Positions 1-7,473 of a stretch of DNA of 31,520 nucleotides are shown one piece after another (positions within the stretch are counted from its first letter, which is position 1; each line of letters opens with the position of its first letter). Both the position numbers and the translations under genes were made by a program. The notes under the pieces are model-generated. The model had not been told where the DNA came from, did not search any database, and was given only the letters and a program-made list of their open reading frames with translations. Source of the DNA: Syntrophaceae bacterium UBA6078 (lineage in GTDB: Bacteria > Desulfobacterota > Syntrophia > Syntrophales > UBA2210); the NCBI GenBank assembly GCA_002428735.1, contig DIXO01000005.1:1-31520 (forward strand), in the 5' to 3' direction.

Positions 1-155
1 GACATATTACGTGCTCCTGACAGATGTTTCGCCGAATAGCAGCGGTGCGGCGCGCTTACCGAAAAAATACCTCCTTGTGTTTTCGCCCGCCCCTGTAGTA
101 GTTTTCCAGAAGCAGGGCGCTTCATCCACTGAGGCACAGGAAGGGTGCTCCATCC

Positions 156-1493
156 ATGAGCGGCATCAGAGAACAGGACATCATCCTTGACTCCATAACC
201 GACGGCGTTTTTACCGTGGATCATGACTGGCGCATTACCTCATTCAACCGGGCCGCCGAGGAGATTACGGGCGTGCCGCGCGCAGAGGCCATCGGCCAGT
301 TGTGCAAGGACGTTCTGAAGGCCGACATCTGCGAGAGAAACTGCGCCATCAGGCAAACCCTCAAAACGGGAGAGCCCGTTCGGGACCGAGCCGCCACCAT
401 CATCAACGCCGATGGAGAGCGCGCCCCCGTGAGTATATCGACCGCCATCCTGCGGGACGCCGGCGGCAGAGCCATAGGCGCCGTGGAGACCTTCCGGGAC
501 ATCAGCCTCGTGGAGAAATTGCGGAAAAAGATCGAGCAGAAGTACACCTTCGAAGATATCATTTCGAGGAACCACCGGATGTACGAGCTGTTCGATATCC
601 TCCCCGATGTGGCGGAAAGCCTGAGCACCGTCCTGATAGAGGGGGAAAGCGGCACGGGGAAGGAACTCTTCGCGCGGGCGATTCACCATCTGAGCCCACG
701 GAAAAACAGGCCCCTTGTCATCGTGAATTGCGGCGCCATGCCGGACACGCTCCTCGAATCGGAGCTGTTCGGCTACAAGGCGGGGGCCTTCACTGACGCG
801 AAACGGGACAAGCCGGGACGTTTCAAGCTCGCCGAGGGGGGAACCATATTCCTCGACGAGATCGGCGACATCTCGCCGGCCCTGCAGGTGCGGCTGCTGC
901 GCGTTCTGCAGGAGAAAACGTACGAGCCCCTTGGCGCAGTGAAAAGCGAGCGGGCGGATGTCCGTATCCTCGTCGCCACGAATCGCGACCTCCTCGACAT
1001 GGTGCGGCAGGGTAAATTCAGGGAAGACCTCTACTACCGGATCAATGTGATCAGGCTGGAACTCCCCCCGCTGCGCGAGCGGAAGGAGGATATCCCTCTC
1101 CTGGTCGATTACTTCATCAAGACCTTTGATTCCGTCCAGAACAAGGGGATCGAGGGGATCTCCGACGAGGCTCTCGCGTGCCTCATGGCCTATGATTACC
1201 CGGGCAATGTGCGCGAACTGGAGAATATCATCGAGCGTTCCTTTATCCTGTGCAAATCGAAGCTGATTACGCCCGCCCATCTCCCCGAGCCGGTCTGCGG
1301 CCCCGGTCCGTCTCATGACGCAGAAAGCGCCGACGCCACGACCTTCAAGGATGTGGAAGCCGCCTTTCTGCTGAACGCCCTGAAGAGAAACGGCTGGAAC
1401 CGCCTGCAGACCGCGCGGGAACTCGGCATTCACAAGAGCACCCTCTTTCGCAAGATCAAATCCCTGGGAATCGAGATCCCGGACAAGCAGTAG
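156..1493 (+). CDS. PAS-AAA+-Fis sigma-54-dependent transcriptional activator
   Basis: Enhancer-binding protein that would remodel sigma-54 RNA polymerase. Visible domains: an N-terminal PAS sensor (about residues 8-115), an AAA+ sigma-54 interaction domain with Walker A GESGTGKE (163-170) and Walker B FLDE (232-235), and a C-terminal Fis-type helix-turn-helix (about 410-440). The sigma-54 contact loop reads GAFTDA (210-215) instead of the usual GAFTGA. The PAS domain contains Cys50, Cys59 and Cys63, the last two spaced CX3C, which could sense redox state or bind a metal (inference). No receiver domain is present, so control is probably through the PAS ligand. An SD-like AGGAAGGG lies 10 nt before the ATG. 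It directly precedes a -24/-12 promoter and two candidate binding boxes, as expected for the activator of the ORP-like operon (compare DVU2106 of Desulfovibrio vulgaris). Confidence 0.93.
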   Translation: MSGIREQDIILDSITDGVFTVDHDWRITSFNRAAEEITGVPRAEAIGQLCKDVLKADICERNCAIRQTLKTGEPVRDRAATIINADGERAPVSISTAILRDAGGRAIGAVETFRDISLVEKLRKKIEQKYTFEDIISRNHRMYELFDILPDVAESLSTVLIEGESGTGKELFARAIHHLSPRKNRPLVIVNCGAMPDTLLESELFGYKAGAFTDAKRDKPGRFKLAEGGTIFLDEIGDISPALQVRLLRVLQEKTYEPLGAVKSERADVRILVATNRDLLDMVRQGKFREDLYYRINVIRLELPPLRERKEDIPLLVDYFIKTFDSVQNKGIEGISDEALACLMAYDYPGNVRELENIIERSFILCKSKLITPAHLPEPVCGPGPSHDAESADATTFKDVEAAFLLNALKRNGWNRLQTARELGIHKSTLFRKIKSLGIEIPDKQ

Positions 1494-1543
1494 TCGTGAC
1501 ACTCCCTGTTACACAAAATAAGTGACTGAGAGCCTCGCCCATA

Positions 1544-1594
1544 AGTCGCGCATATGCGACTGACCCGCGCCATAAAAGTAGCTATTATGCGACT
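1544..1594. promoter_or_regulatory. Pair of 18-bp inverted-repeat boxes, candidate upstream activator sites
   Basis: Box 1 (1544-1561) is AGTCGC-N6-GCGACT, a perfect 6+6 inverted repeat. Box 2 (1577-1594) is AGTAGC-N6-GCGACT, the same site with one mismatch. Both continue to share ATGCGACT at their right halves. Their centres are 33 bp apart, about three helical turns, so two dimers would bind on the same DNA face. They lie roughly 85-150 bp upstream of the -24/-12 promoter, the usual location for sigma-54 enhancers. The Fis-type activator encoded just upstream is the obvious candidate ligand (inference). Confidence 0.72.
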
Positions 1595-1675
1595 CAATGA
1601 AATCTTTCCCTGACAGAGCCGGAGAGAATCATCTGCTATTACAAAGTATTACGATTTTCCCCCCTCTCCATCCTT

Positions 1676-1692
1676 CTGGCACAACCTATGCT
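1676..1692 (+). promoter_or_regulatory. Sigma-54 (-24/-12) promoter of the ORP-like operon
   Basis: The sequence CTGGCAC-N5-ATGCT matches the sigma-54 consensus YTGGCAC-N5-TTGCW with a single mismatch. The GG and GC doublets have the correct spacing. Transcription would start near 1703, about 20 nt before the first ATG at 1725 and just ahead of its SD AAGGAG (1711-1716). It is the only good -24/-12 match I noticed in the window. Confidence 0.8.
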
Positions 1693-1724
1693 GCTACGTA
1701 TATACCGTAAAAGGAGCCGCGCCG

Positions 1725-2147
1725 ATGAAAATAGCCATGCCGGTCTGGGATGACCAGGTTTCAACGGTCCTGGATTTCGCCGATTGTCTGCTCATTGCCG
1801 AGTGCGAAGCGGGGCGCGTGCGCAGCAGGTCCGTCATTAATCTTGCGGAAACCGCCATGGTGGCAAGGGTGGCCCGGCTGAGAGAACTCGGGATACAGGT
1901 GCTCCTCTGCGGCGCGGTTTCGCGGCCATTGGAGCAGATGATCAGGGCGGCGGGGATAGAGGTTATCCCCTTTCTGAAGGGACGGGCGGATGATGTGCTT
2001 GACGCCTACCTTTCCGGTCGCCTGGTTGGGCCTGGTTTTATGCTCCCCGGTTGTCGTTGGGGACAGGGGCCGGGGAGGCGAATGGGCTGGGGAAAACATG
2101 GCGGCCCTCCGGGGCGCGGCAGAGGAAGAAGAGGGTGGAATATATGA
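1725..2147 (+). CDS. NifX/ORP-fold (dinitrogenase Fe-Mo cofactor family) protein with basic Gly-rich tail
   Basis: First gene of the sigma-54-controlled operon. The first 100 residues have the NifX/NifB/ORP RNase-H-like fold pattern: a start MKIAMPVWDDQV, a middle strand ending in VLLCGAVSRPLEQM, then a third strand IEVIPF. Family members bind Mo-, Fe- or Mo-Cu-containing clusters. The 140-residue protein ends in about 35 residues rich in Gly, Arg and Trp (GPGRRMGWGKHGGPPGRG and on), like tails in neighbouring genes. It lacks the FGRA and GPNAF motifs seen in the two other ORP-like genes, so it is a divergent member. SD AAGGAG stands 8 nt before the ATG. Its TGA overlaps the next ATG (ATGA), implying translational coupling. 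Confidence 0.85.
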   Translation: MKIAMPVWDDQVSTVLDFADCLLIAECEAGRVRSRSVINLAETAMVARVARLRELGIQVLLCGAVSRPLEQMIRAAGIEVIPFLKGRADDVLDAYLSGRLVGPGFMLPGCRWGQGPGRRMGWGKHGGPPGRGRGRRGWNI

Positions 2148-2509
2148 AGATCGCGATTACCTCGTACGGAGAAGACCTGAAAAGCAAGATGGACAAGAGC
2201 TTCGGGAGGGCGAAGTGGTTCATCCTGATGGATTCGGGCACCGGCTCTTTTGCAGCTCATTCCAACAAGCAGAACGTAAACGCGGCTCAGGGAGCGGGCA
2301 TACAGGCCGCCCAGAACGTGGTCAATCTGGGGGCCGAGGCCCTTCTGAGCGGAAACGTCGGCCCCAACGCCTTCAGGGTGCTCAGCGCCGCGGGCGTCAG
2401 GATGTTCATCGTCCAGGGGGATAAGACGATTGAAGAAGCGGTTAATGAGTGGAAGGAGGGAAACCTCCAGGAGATAACGGAAGCAACTATTGAAGGGCAC
2501 TGGGTCTGA
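2144..2509 (+). CDS. ORP-like NifX-family protein (small metal-cluster carrier)
   Basis: 121-residue single-domain protein of the NifB/NifX/ORP family. It shows MKIAITSYG at the start, SFGRAKWFILMD in the first third, GAGIQAAQNV in the middle and GNVGPNAFRVLSAAG before the last strand. These are typical positions of cofactor-handling loops in the family. I chose the ATG at 2144 because it overlaps the upstream stop (ATGA), gives the family N-terminus and follows a purine-rich GAGGG; a longer frame opening at 2051 would run through the upstream gene. In Desulfovibrio, ORP carries a sulfide-bridged Mo-Cu cluster and works with MinD-type ATPases, which are encoded just downstream here. Function by analogy; metal content unknown. 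Confidence 0.85.
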   Translation: MKIAITSYGEDLKSKMDKSFGRAKWFILMDSGTGSFAAHSNKQNVNAAQGAGIQAAQNVVNLGAEALLSGNVGPNAFRVLSAAGVRMFIVQGDKTIEEAVNEWKEGNLQEITEATIEGHWV

Positions 2510-2541
2510 GCCCGTGCCATAAGTCAAAGGAGGTGAGAGCA

Positions 2542-2754
2542 ATGCCGTGGGGAGATGGAACAGGCCCGCAGGGACAGGGGTCGCGAACAGGCCGTGGAAT
2601 GGGACCGTGCGGAACAGGAGCACAGCAAGTTCCCGCGCCTGAGGAAAATGTGGGATTCTTCCGGAGAATGGGAAGAAGGTTGGGTTTCGGCCGATCCGGT
2701 CAGGGTCGTGGAATGGGCCAGGGCCGCGGTATGGGTCAAGGCCGTAATCGTTAG
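2542..2754 (+). CDS. DUF5320-like small Gly/Arg/Met-rich protein
   Basis: A 70-residue protein starting MPWGDGTGPQGQGSRTGRG and ending in repeats of GQGRGMG. The N-terminal pattern MPxGDxTGPxGxG(S/P)xTGRG matches the short DUF5320-type proteins found beside NifX/ORP genes in anaerobes. The start is the ATG at 2542, 6 nt after a strong SD (AGGAGGTG); the in-frame GTG at 2533 lies inside that SD and is unlikely. A central FFRRMGRRLGF patch is basic and amphipathic. No enzyme motif is present. Function is unknown; given the company it keeps, a metal-cofactor accessory role is a guess. Confidence 0.75.
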   Translation: MPWGDGTGPQGQGSRTGRGMGPCGTGAQQVPAPEENVGFFRRMGRRLGFGRSGQGRGMGQGRGMGQGRNR

Positions 2755-2816
2755 AACGCGGGTGTTCAGAACCAACGCGGAACACTCAATAAAAATATAT
2801 CACGGAGGTGTATATC

Positions 2817-3197
2817 ATGCCAGGTGGAGATAGAACGGGTCCCGCAGGGATGGGACCGATGACGGGAAGAGGCGCGGGGTACTGCGCCGGATATCCGGCG
2901 CCGGGATACGCGAACGCCGGTTTCGGCTGGGGTTTTGGCCGCGGGCGCGGCGGCGGCAGGGGTCGTCGTAACTGGTTTTACGCAACGGGCCTGACGGGCT
3001 GGCAGCGAGCCGCTTATGGATATCAGCCCTACGGAGGAGGAATGCCGTATGCTCCGGCTTCCTACCCTTACGGATCAGGCCCCTCAAAAGAAGATGAGCT
3101 GAATGCCCTGAAGGGCCAAGCGGAATATCTGGCAGACTCCTTGGAGGGCATTAAAAAACGTATGGGAGAACTGGAAAAAGAAATCAAAGAAAAGTAA
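2817..3197 (+). CDS. DUF5320 domain protein with C-terminal coiled coil
   Basis: A 126-residue protein beginning MPGGDRTGPAGMGPMTGRGA, the DUF5320 signature, followed by a Gly/Tyr/Pro/Arg-rich central region and a charged helix from about residue 92 to the end. The heptad-like spacing of Leu/Ile in that helix (ELNALKGQAEYL, then MGELEKEIKEK) suggests a coiled coil, hence oligomerisation. The start is the ATG at 2817, 8 nt after GGAGG; GTG 2808 is within the SD. It shares its N-terminal motif with the preceding 70-residue gene, so the pair looks like an old tandem duplication in which only this copy has the coiled coil. Biochemical role unknown. Confidence 0.82.
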   Translation: MPGGDRTGPAGMGPMTGRGAGYCAGYPAPGYANAGFGWGFGRGRGGGRGRRNWFYATGLTGWQRAAYGYQPYGGGMPYAPASYPYGSGPSKEDELNALKGQAEYLADSLEGIKKRMGELEKEIKEK

Positions 3198-3223
3198 CCC
3201 GTAAAAAGCGTGGGCATGGGGGC

Positions 3224-3270
3224 TTCTCTCTCAGCATAATGACAGAAATATTCCGAATGCTGATAGAGAA
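3224..3270. repeat. 14-bp inverted repeat (hairpin) in the intergenic gap
   Basis: Arms 3224-3237 and 3257-3270 are complementary at 13 of 14 positions, with a 19-nt loop. No T-run follows, so it is not a standard intrinsic terminator. It lies in the 226-bp gap between the DUF5320 gene and the next ORP-like gene. In the operon mRNA it would be an mRNA-processing, attenuation or stability element (inference). Confidence 0.5.
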
Positions 3271-3423
3271 TACCGGGGTTGGTAGCTTGCTAGCGATTTC
3301 ATGCCCCCTGTGCCGGCGCTTTTTTACACCTTGTACCCTTGCATTACCGGAATAGGATGCTTATCTTACAAAATATGTTCCGAACAACGTAGTCTCATAT
3401 TTTTTCAGGAAAGGTGTATGGAT

Positions 3424-3873
3424 ATGAAGATAGCGATTACAGCAACAGGGCCGTCCCTCGATGATCAGGTTGAACCTCGTTTCGGTCGCGCTCCCTATTA
3501 TCTCTTTGTAGATACGGAGACAATGGAAGCGGAAGCCGTGCAGAACCCGAATGTCGCCGCAGGAGGAGGCGCTGGTATCCAGTCCGCTCAGCTTATGTCG
3601 GACCACGGCGTGAAGCATGTCCTCACGGGGAACTGCGGCCCCAACGCGTTTCAGGTCTTTTCGGCGGCAGGCATTCAGGTTATTGTGGGCGTGAGCGGAG
3701 TTGCCCGCCAGGCGGTCGAACAGTTCAAGGCAGGCACTTTTACCGCAACAAACCAGCCCAACGTGGCAAGCCATCATGGAATGGGCGGGGGCGGCCAGGG
3801 GCGCGGTATGGGAACGGGCGGTGGCCGAGGCATGGGAGGCGGCCGCGGCATGGGAAGGAACCGGACATCGTGA
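3424..3873 (+). CDS. ORP-like NifX-family protein with GRGMG-repeat tail
   Basis: 149-residue NifX/ORP-family protein. The fold-defining segments MKIAITATG, PRFGRAPYYLFVD, GGGAGIQSAQLM and GNCGPNAFQVFSAAG align with the gene at 2144, and Cys occurs in GNCGPN. After a His-His (SHHGMGG) the last 30 residues are repeats of GRGMGGG. ATG 3424 is preferred over ATG 3418 because the AGGAAAGG SD (3407-3414) is then 9 nt away and the family N-terminus MKIAIT results. The GTGA overlap with the next gene (3870) couples it to the first MinD-like ATPase, which suggests that the two proteins act together. Confidence 0.87.
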   Translation: MKIAITATGPSLDDQVEPRFGRAPYYLFVDTETMEAEAVQNPNVAAGGGAGIQSAQLMSDHGVKHVLTGNCGPNAFQVFSAAGIQVIVGVSGVARQAVEQFKAGTFTATNQPNVASHHGMGGGGQGRGMGTGGGRGMGGGRGMGRNRTS

Positions 3874-4763
3874 AACTGGCCATTGCAAGCGGCAAAGGCG
3901 GCACGGGAAAGACGACCATAGCGACAAATCTCGCCCTTTCTCTCGCCGATACGGGGATACATGTCCAACTTCTGGACTGCGACGTCGAGGAGCCGAACTG
4001 CCATATATTTCTGAAACCGGAGATTGAAAAGACCGAACCGGTCACGGTGGCTATCCCTCAAGTCATCGAAGAGAAATGTACGGGATGCGGCGTCTGTGCC
4101 GATGTGTGCGAATTCAAAGCCATCGCGGTCGTCAAGGGAAAGGTCCTCATATTCCCTGAACTCTGTCACAGCTGCGGCGCCTGTATGCTCTTCTGCCCCG
4201 AAGGTGCGTTCAGGGAAGTCCCCCGGGAAATCGGTATTCTCGAAAAAGGGAAAGCCGGTGAGATCGACTTCATCCACGGATTGCTCAATATCGGCGAGCT
4301 CATGTCTCCGGCCGTGATCGGCGCCGTCAAGAAAGCAGGCGGCGAACCGGACGTCCTCATCATCGACTCGCCCCCGGGAACATCCTGCCCCGTGATAGAA
4401 GCCGTCAAGAATGCCGATTTCGTCCTCCTGGTTACGGAACCAACCCCCTTCGGCTTGAATGATCTTGAGCTTGCCGTGGGAATGGTGAGGGAACTGCGTA
4501 TCCCCCTTGCCGTCGGCATCAACCGCTCCGATGTGGGCAACGATGACGTAAAGGAATATTGCAGGAGAGAGGGAATCGAAATCGTCCTGGAGATACCGGA
4601 CGACCGCAGGATCGCCGAGGCCTATTCCCGGGGTGAAATGGTTGTCCGCGCGCTGCCTGAATACGGCAAGACATTCGAAGAATGCTGGGCCCGCATCGTT
4701 GATCTCCACAATCACGCGACCCAGGCAGGAACCTCTGTGGGAAAAACGGAAGCGGAAGGGTAA
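3870..4763 (+). CDS. MinD/ParA-type ATPase with two inserted 4Fe-4S motifs (ORP cluster)
   Basis: P-loop ATPase of the MinD/Mrp class, 297 residues, starting at GTG 3870. It has the deviant Walker A GKGGTGKTT (residues 8-16) and the switch region LLDCDVEEPN. Between the P-loop and the rest of the fold sits a ferredoxin-like insert with two CX2CX2CX3C motifs (Cys70/73/76/80 and Cys99/102/105/109), enough for two 4Fe-4S clusters. A DSPPG motif lies in the second half. This arrangement is that of the paired ATPases DVU2103/DVU2104 of the Desulfovibrio ORP operons. It overlaps the ORP-like gene upstream by 4 nt and is followed by a paralogue 4 nt downstream. A role in cluster loading or ATP-dependent localisation is inferred. 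Confidence 0.92.
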   Translation: MKLAIASGKGGTGKTTIATNLALSLADTGIHVQLLDCDVEEPNCHIFLKPEIEKTEPVTVAIPQVIEEKCTGCGVCADVCEFKAIAVVKGKVLIFPELCHSCGACMLFCPEGAFREVPREIGILEKGKAGEIDFIHGLLNIGELMSPAVIGAVKKAGGEPDVLIIDSPPGTSCPVIEAVKNADFVLLVTEPTPFGLNDLELAVGMVRELRIPLAVGINRSDVGNDDVKEYCRREGIEIVLEIPDDRRIAEAYSRGEMVVRALPEYGKTFEECWARIVDLHNHATQAGTSVGKTEAEG

Positions 4764-4767
4764 CACT

Positions 4768-5643
4768 GTGAAGGAAATTGTCGTCATCAGCGGGAAAGGC
4801 GGGACGGGAAAGACCAGCATCGTCGCTTCATTCGCGGCCCTGGCGGACAGAAAGGTCCTGGCGGATTGCGATGTGGACGCGGCCGATCTGCATCTCGTTC
4901 TCAATCCGAGGATCGAACGCCGGCAAGATTTCAGCGGCGGCAAGAAAGCAACCATACGGGCGGATGAATGTATCGCCTGCGACCGCTGTATCGAGGAGTG
5001 TCGCTTCGAGGCAATCAGTTATCCGGAAAACTCGGATACACCGCAGGTCAACCACATCTCCTGCGAGGGGTGCGGCGTCTGTGCCCGGGTGTGTCCCGTC
5101 GAGGCGGTATCCTTCGAGCCGGTCGTCAACGGTGAGTGGTACGTCTCTTCCACAAATCACGGTCCCATGGTGCACGCACGCCTCGGAATCGCGGAGGGGA
5201 ATTCGGGAAAACTGGTGACGCTGATCCGCCAGGAAGCCCGTTCTATCGCGGAAAAGGAAGGATTGAACTATATCATCGTGGACGGATCGCCCGGCATCGG
5301 GTGCCCCGTCATCGCCTCCATAACGGGGGCCGATCTTGTGCTGGTGGTTACCGAGCCGACACTCTCCGGCCGCCATGATCTCCTGCGCGTGGCGGACCTG
5401 GCCTCGTACTTCAGGATCCCCACCCTTGTGTGCGTCAACAAGTGGGACCTGAACCCGGAGATCACCGGGCAGATTGAAGAAGAAGCGGAAAGCCACGGCG
5501 TCAAGGCGGCGGGAAGAATCCGCTACGACAGGGCGATCACGGAAGCACAGATCATGAAGACCAGCGTCGTGGAGTACACCGGCGGGGCAGTCTCCGGAGA
5601 CATCAGGGCCGTCTGGCAGAACGTGGTGTACGCCCTTGGTTAA
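4768..5643 (+). CDS. Second MinD/ParA-type ATPase with two 4Fe-4S motifs (ORP cluster)
   Basis: Paralogue of the preceding gene, 291 residues. Deviant Walker A GKGGTGKTS at 9-17, LADCDVDAAD switch, ferredoxin insert with Cys68/71/74/78 and Cys99/102/105/109, and DGSPGIGCP in the second half. I start it at GTG 4768, 4 nt after the upstream stop, because the frame opening at 4633 would overlap that gene by 130 nt and lacks the family start (MKEIVVISGKGG). The tandem pair probably forms a heterodimer, as proposed for ORP-cluster ATPases. The stop is followed 1 nt later by the start of the ABC ATPase. Confidence 0.92.
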   Translation: MKEIVVISGKGGTGKTSIVASFAALADRKVLADCDVDAADLHLVLNPRIERRQDFSGGKKATIRADECIACDRCIEECRFEAISYPENSDTPQVNHISCEGCGVCARVCPVEAVSFEPVVNGEWYVSSTNHGPMVHARLGIAEGNSGKLVTLIRQEARSIAEKEGLNYIIVDGSPGIGCPVIASITGADLVLVVTEPTLSGRHDLLRVADLASYFRIPTLVCVNKWDLNPEITGQIEEEAESHGVKAAGRIRYDRAITEAQIMKTSVVEYTGGAVSGDIRAVWQNVVYALG

Positions 5644-5644
5644 A

Positions 5645-6652
5645 ATGCAAAACCCAATACAAACATCCGGGAATCAGGAATCTCTCATCGACGTGATCGA
5701 CCTGACAAAGCGGTTCGAAGACGTAACCGCCGTCGATACCATATCGTTCGCCATTAACAGGGGGGAGATCTTCGGATTTCTCGGCCCCAACGGCGCGGGT
5801 AAGACAACCACCATAAACATACTTACCGGGCTCTCCCGTCCAGACTCTGGAACCATCAGGATCGCGGGGCAGGACTATATAAAAAACCCTAAACATGTCC
5901 AGCACCTGATTGGCGTCGTCCCTGACGAAAGCAACCTGTATCCGGAACTGTCCGGGTTCGACAATCTCTGCTTCTGCGCCTCATTGTACGGAATACGAAA
6001 ACAGGAACGCCAGGAGAAGGCACGGAAACTGCTGCAGGATTTCGGCCTGGAGGAGGCGGCGCATCGAAAATTCGGCGGATACTCGAAGGGAATGAAACGA
6101 AAATTGACCATTGCCGCAGGGATCATTCACAATCCGCAGATCCTGTTCCTCGATGAACCAACGACCGGTATCGACGTGGCCAGCGCCCGGCAGATCCGCA
6201 AGCTTATCTCCGACCTCAATTCGGACGGGACGACGATTTTCCTGACCACGCATTACATTGAAGAAGCGGAGCGGCTGTGCAACCGGATCGCTTTCATTGT
6301 CCGCGGCCGAATCGCCCGCATCGATACCGTCGAAAATCTCATGCAGCTGACAGAGGGCCGCCACATTGTGCAATTCGCCGTCTCACCTGATTCAGCGGTG
6401 ATATGTGAAAACATCACGACCGCATTCCCCGGCCTTCAGTGCCGAACCGTTCCGGGAGGTGTGTTCGTTGAGTCTTCAGAGCGCGTCCGGGTTGGGCCGC
6501 TGGTACGGCTCTTGGAGGACATGGGCGCTGAGGTATCCGAGGCTCGCAAGGTCCGCCCCTCGCTGGAGGATGTCTTCGTCGATATCACGGGGATCGAGGT
6601 GGGCATGATGAAGCAGGAGAAAGAAAAGGCAAAGATGGGGGGCGAGGCATGA
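5645..6652 (+). CDS. ABC transporter ATP-binding protein (ABC-2 exporter type)
   Basis: 335-residue ATPase subunit. Walker A GPNGAGKTT, signature YSKGMKRKL, Walker B ILFLDEPTTGID and switch histidine TTHYIEEAE are all intact. The C-terminal ~100 residues form the DUF4162-type extension found in ABC-2 exporters of the NatA/DrrA kind. The ATG at 5645 begins 1 nt after the upstream stop; a TTG at 5636 is less likely. It partners the permease that overlaps its stop by 4 nt. Substrate cannot be read from sequence. Its position inside the ORP-like train suggests transport linked to cofactor or metal handling, but it may simply be co-transcribed. Confidence 0.92.
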   Translation: MQNPIQTSGNQESLIDVIDLTKRFEDVTAVDTISFAINRGEIFGFLGPNGAGKTTTINILTGLSRPDSGTIRIAGQDYIKNPKHVQHLIGVVPDESNLYPELSGFDNLCFCASLYGIRKQERQEKARKLLQDFGLEEAAHRKFGGYSKGMKRKLTIAAGIIHNPQILFLDEPTTGIDVASARQIRKLISDLNSDGTTIFLTTHYIEEAERLCNRIAFIVRGRIARIDTVENLMQLTEGRHIVQFAVSPDSAVICENITTAFPGLQCRTVPGGVFVESSERVRVGPLVRLLEDMGAEVSEARKVRPSLEDVFVDITGIEVGMMKQEKEKAKMGGEA

Positions 6653-7386
6653 AAAGCTGGATTGCGTTCTGGAATATCCTGGTCAAAGACATGCGGTCAT
6701 ACTATCTGAAGCCTCCCAACATCAGCTGGGGATTGCTGTTCCCGCTGGTCTGGGTTGCCATGTTTTTCATCCGTTCCGGGCTGGGGTTTGAAAGCATCCC
6801 CGATCTGCTTCCCGGAGTCATGGCACTCAGCGTGCTCTTCGGGGCAACAAGTGTGCTCTCCGTCACCGTCACATTCGAAAAGAAGGGCCGCTCTTTCGAA
6901 CGGCTGTTGCTGGCGCCGATTTCTCTGGAACTGCTGATGCTGGCGAAGACGACCGGGGCCATACTGTTTGGAACCATCAACGCCTTCGTTCCGATCCTGA
7001 TTGCCCTGTTTGTGGCGGATTTGTCAGCGGTCAACTGGTGGATTATGGTACCGGCTGTAATTCTGGTGGCCGTCAGTTCGACATTTCTGGGGCTTTTTAT
7101 CGCCGTTTCAGTGAAAGAGGTTTTTGAAGCCCAGACGTTCTCGAACTTTTTCCGTTTCCCCATGATCTTTCTGTGCGGGCTTTTTTTCCCCATCGCCTCT
7201 ATCCCCCTCTTTCTGCGTCCGCTGTCGTATGCGCTGCCTCTCACCTACGGAACCGACATTATCCGGGGAGCGGTCACGGGGGGAAACGTCATGCACCTTG
7301 GACTCGATTTTTTAGTCGTTATCCTCTTCTGTTTGTTCCTTTTCTTTGTGAGTCTGAAAAACGTCAACAGGAAATGGATTACGTAA
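6649..7386 (+). CDS. ABC-2 type transporter permease
   Basis: 245-residue membrane protein with about six hydrophobic segments and the ABC-2 permease pattern: a soluble amphipathic N-terminus (KDMRSYYLKPPNIS), alternating helices, and a late FFRFPMIFLCGLFFPIASIP motif typical of the family's conserved G-x-FFP region. The start overlaps the ATPase stop (ATGA), so the two subunits are coupled and would form a homodimeric permease with two ATPases. No substrate-specific feature is visible. Confidence 0.9.
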   Translation: MKSWIAFWNILVKDMRSYYLKPPNISWGLLFPLVWVAMFFIRSGLGFESIPDLLPGVMALSVLFGATSVLSVTVTFEKKGRSFERLLLAPISLELLMLAKTTGAILFGTINAFVPILIALFVADLSAVNWWIMVPAVILVAVSSTFLGLFIAVSVKEVFEAQTFSNFFRFPMIFLCGLFFPIASIPLFLRPLSYALPLTYGTDIIRGAVTGGNVMHLGLDFLVVILFCLFLFFVSLKNVNRKWIT

Positions 7387-7473
7387 CAATGACAGGCGAG
7401 CGACCGGATGGCAATTCTACTCCTGTTCATTGTCAATGGTCACCGAAACCTGCTGTTGGAAAGGATTTGTCGT

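Noticed and set aside
240..1502. Long minus-strand frame opposite the sigma-54 activator
   Set aside because: Antisense frame created by high GC third positions; it has no SD or family pattern while the plus strand has clear AAA+ motifs.
3774..4955. Minus-strand frame of 393 codons opposite the first MinD-like gene
   Set aside because: Shadow of the Fe-S ATPase gene; composition of the translated frame is atypical and lacks domains.
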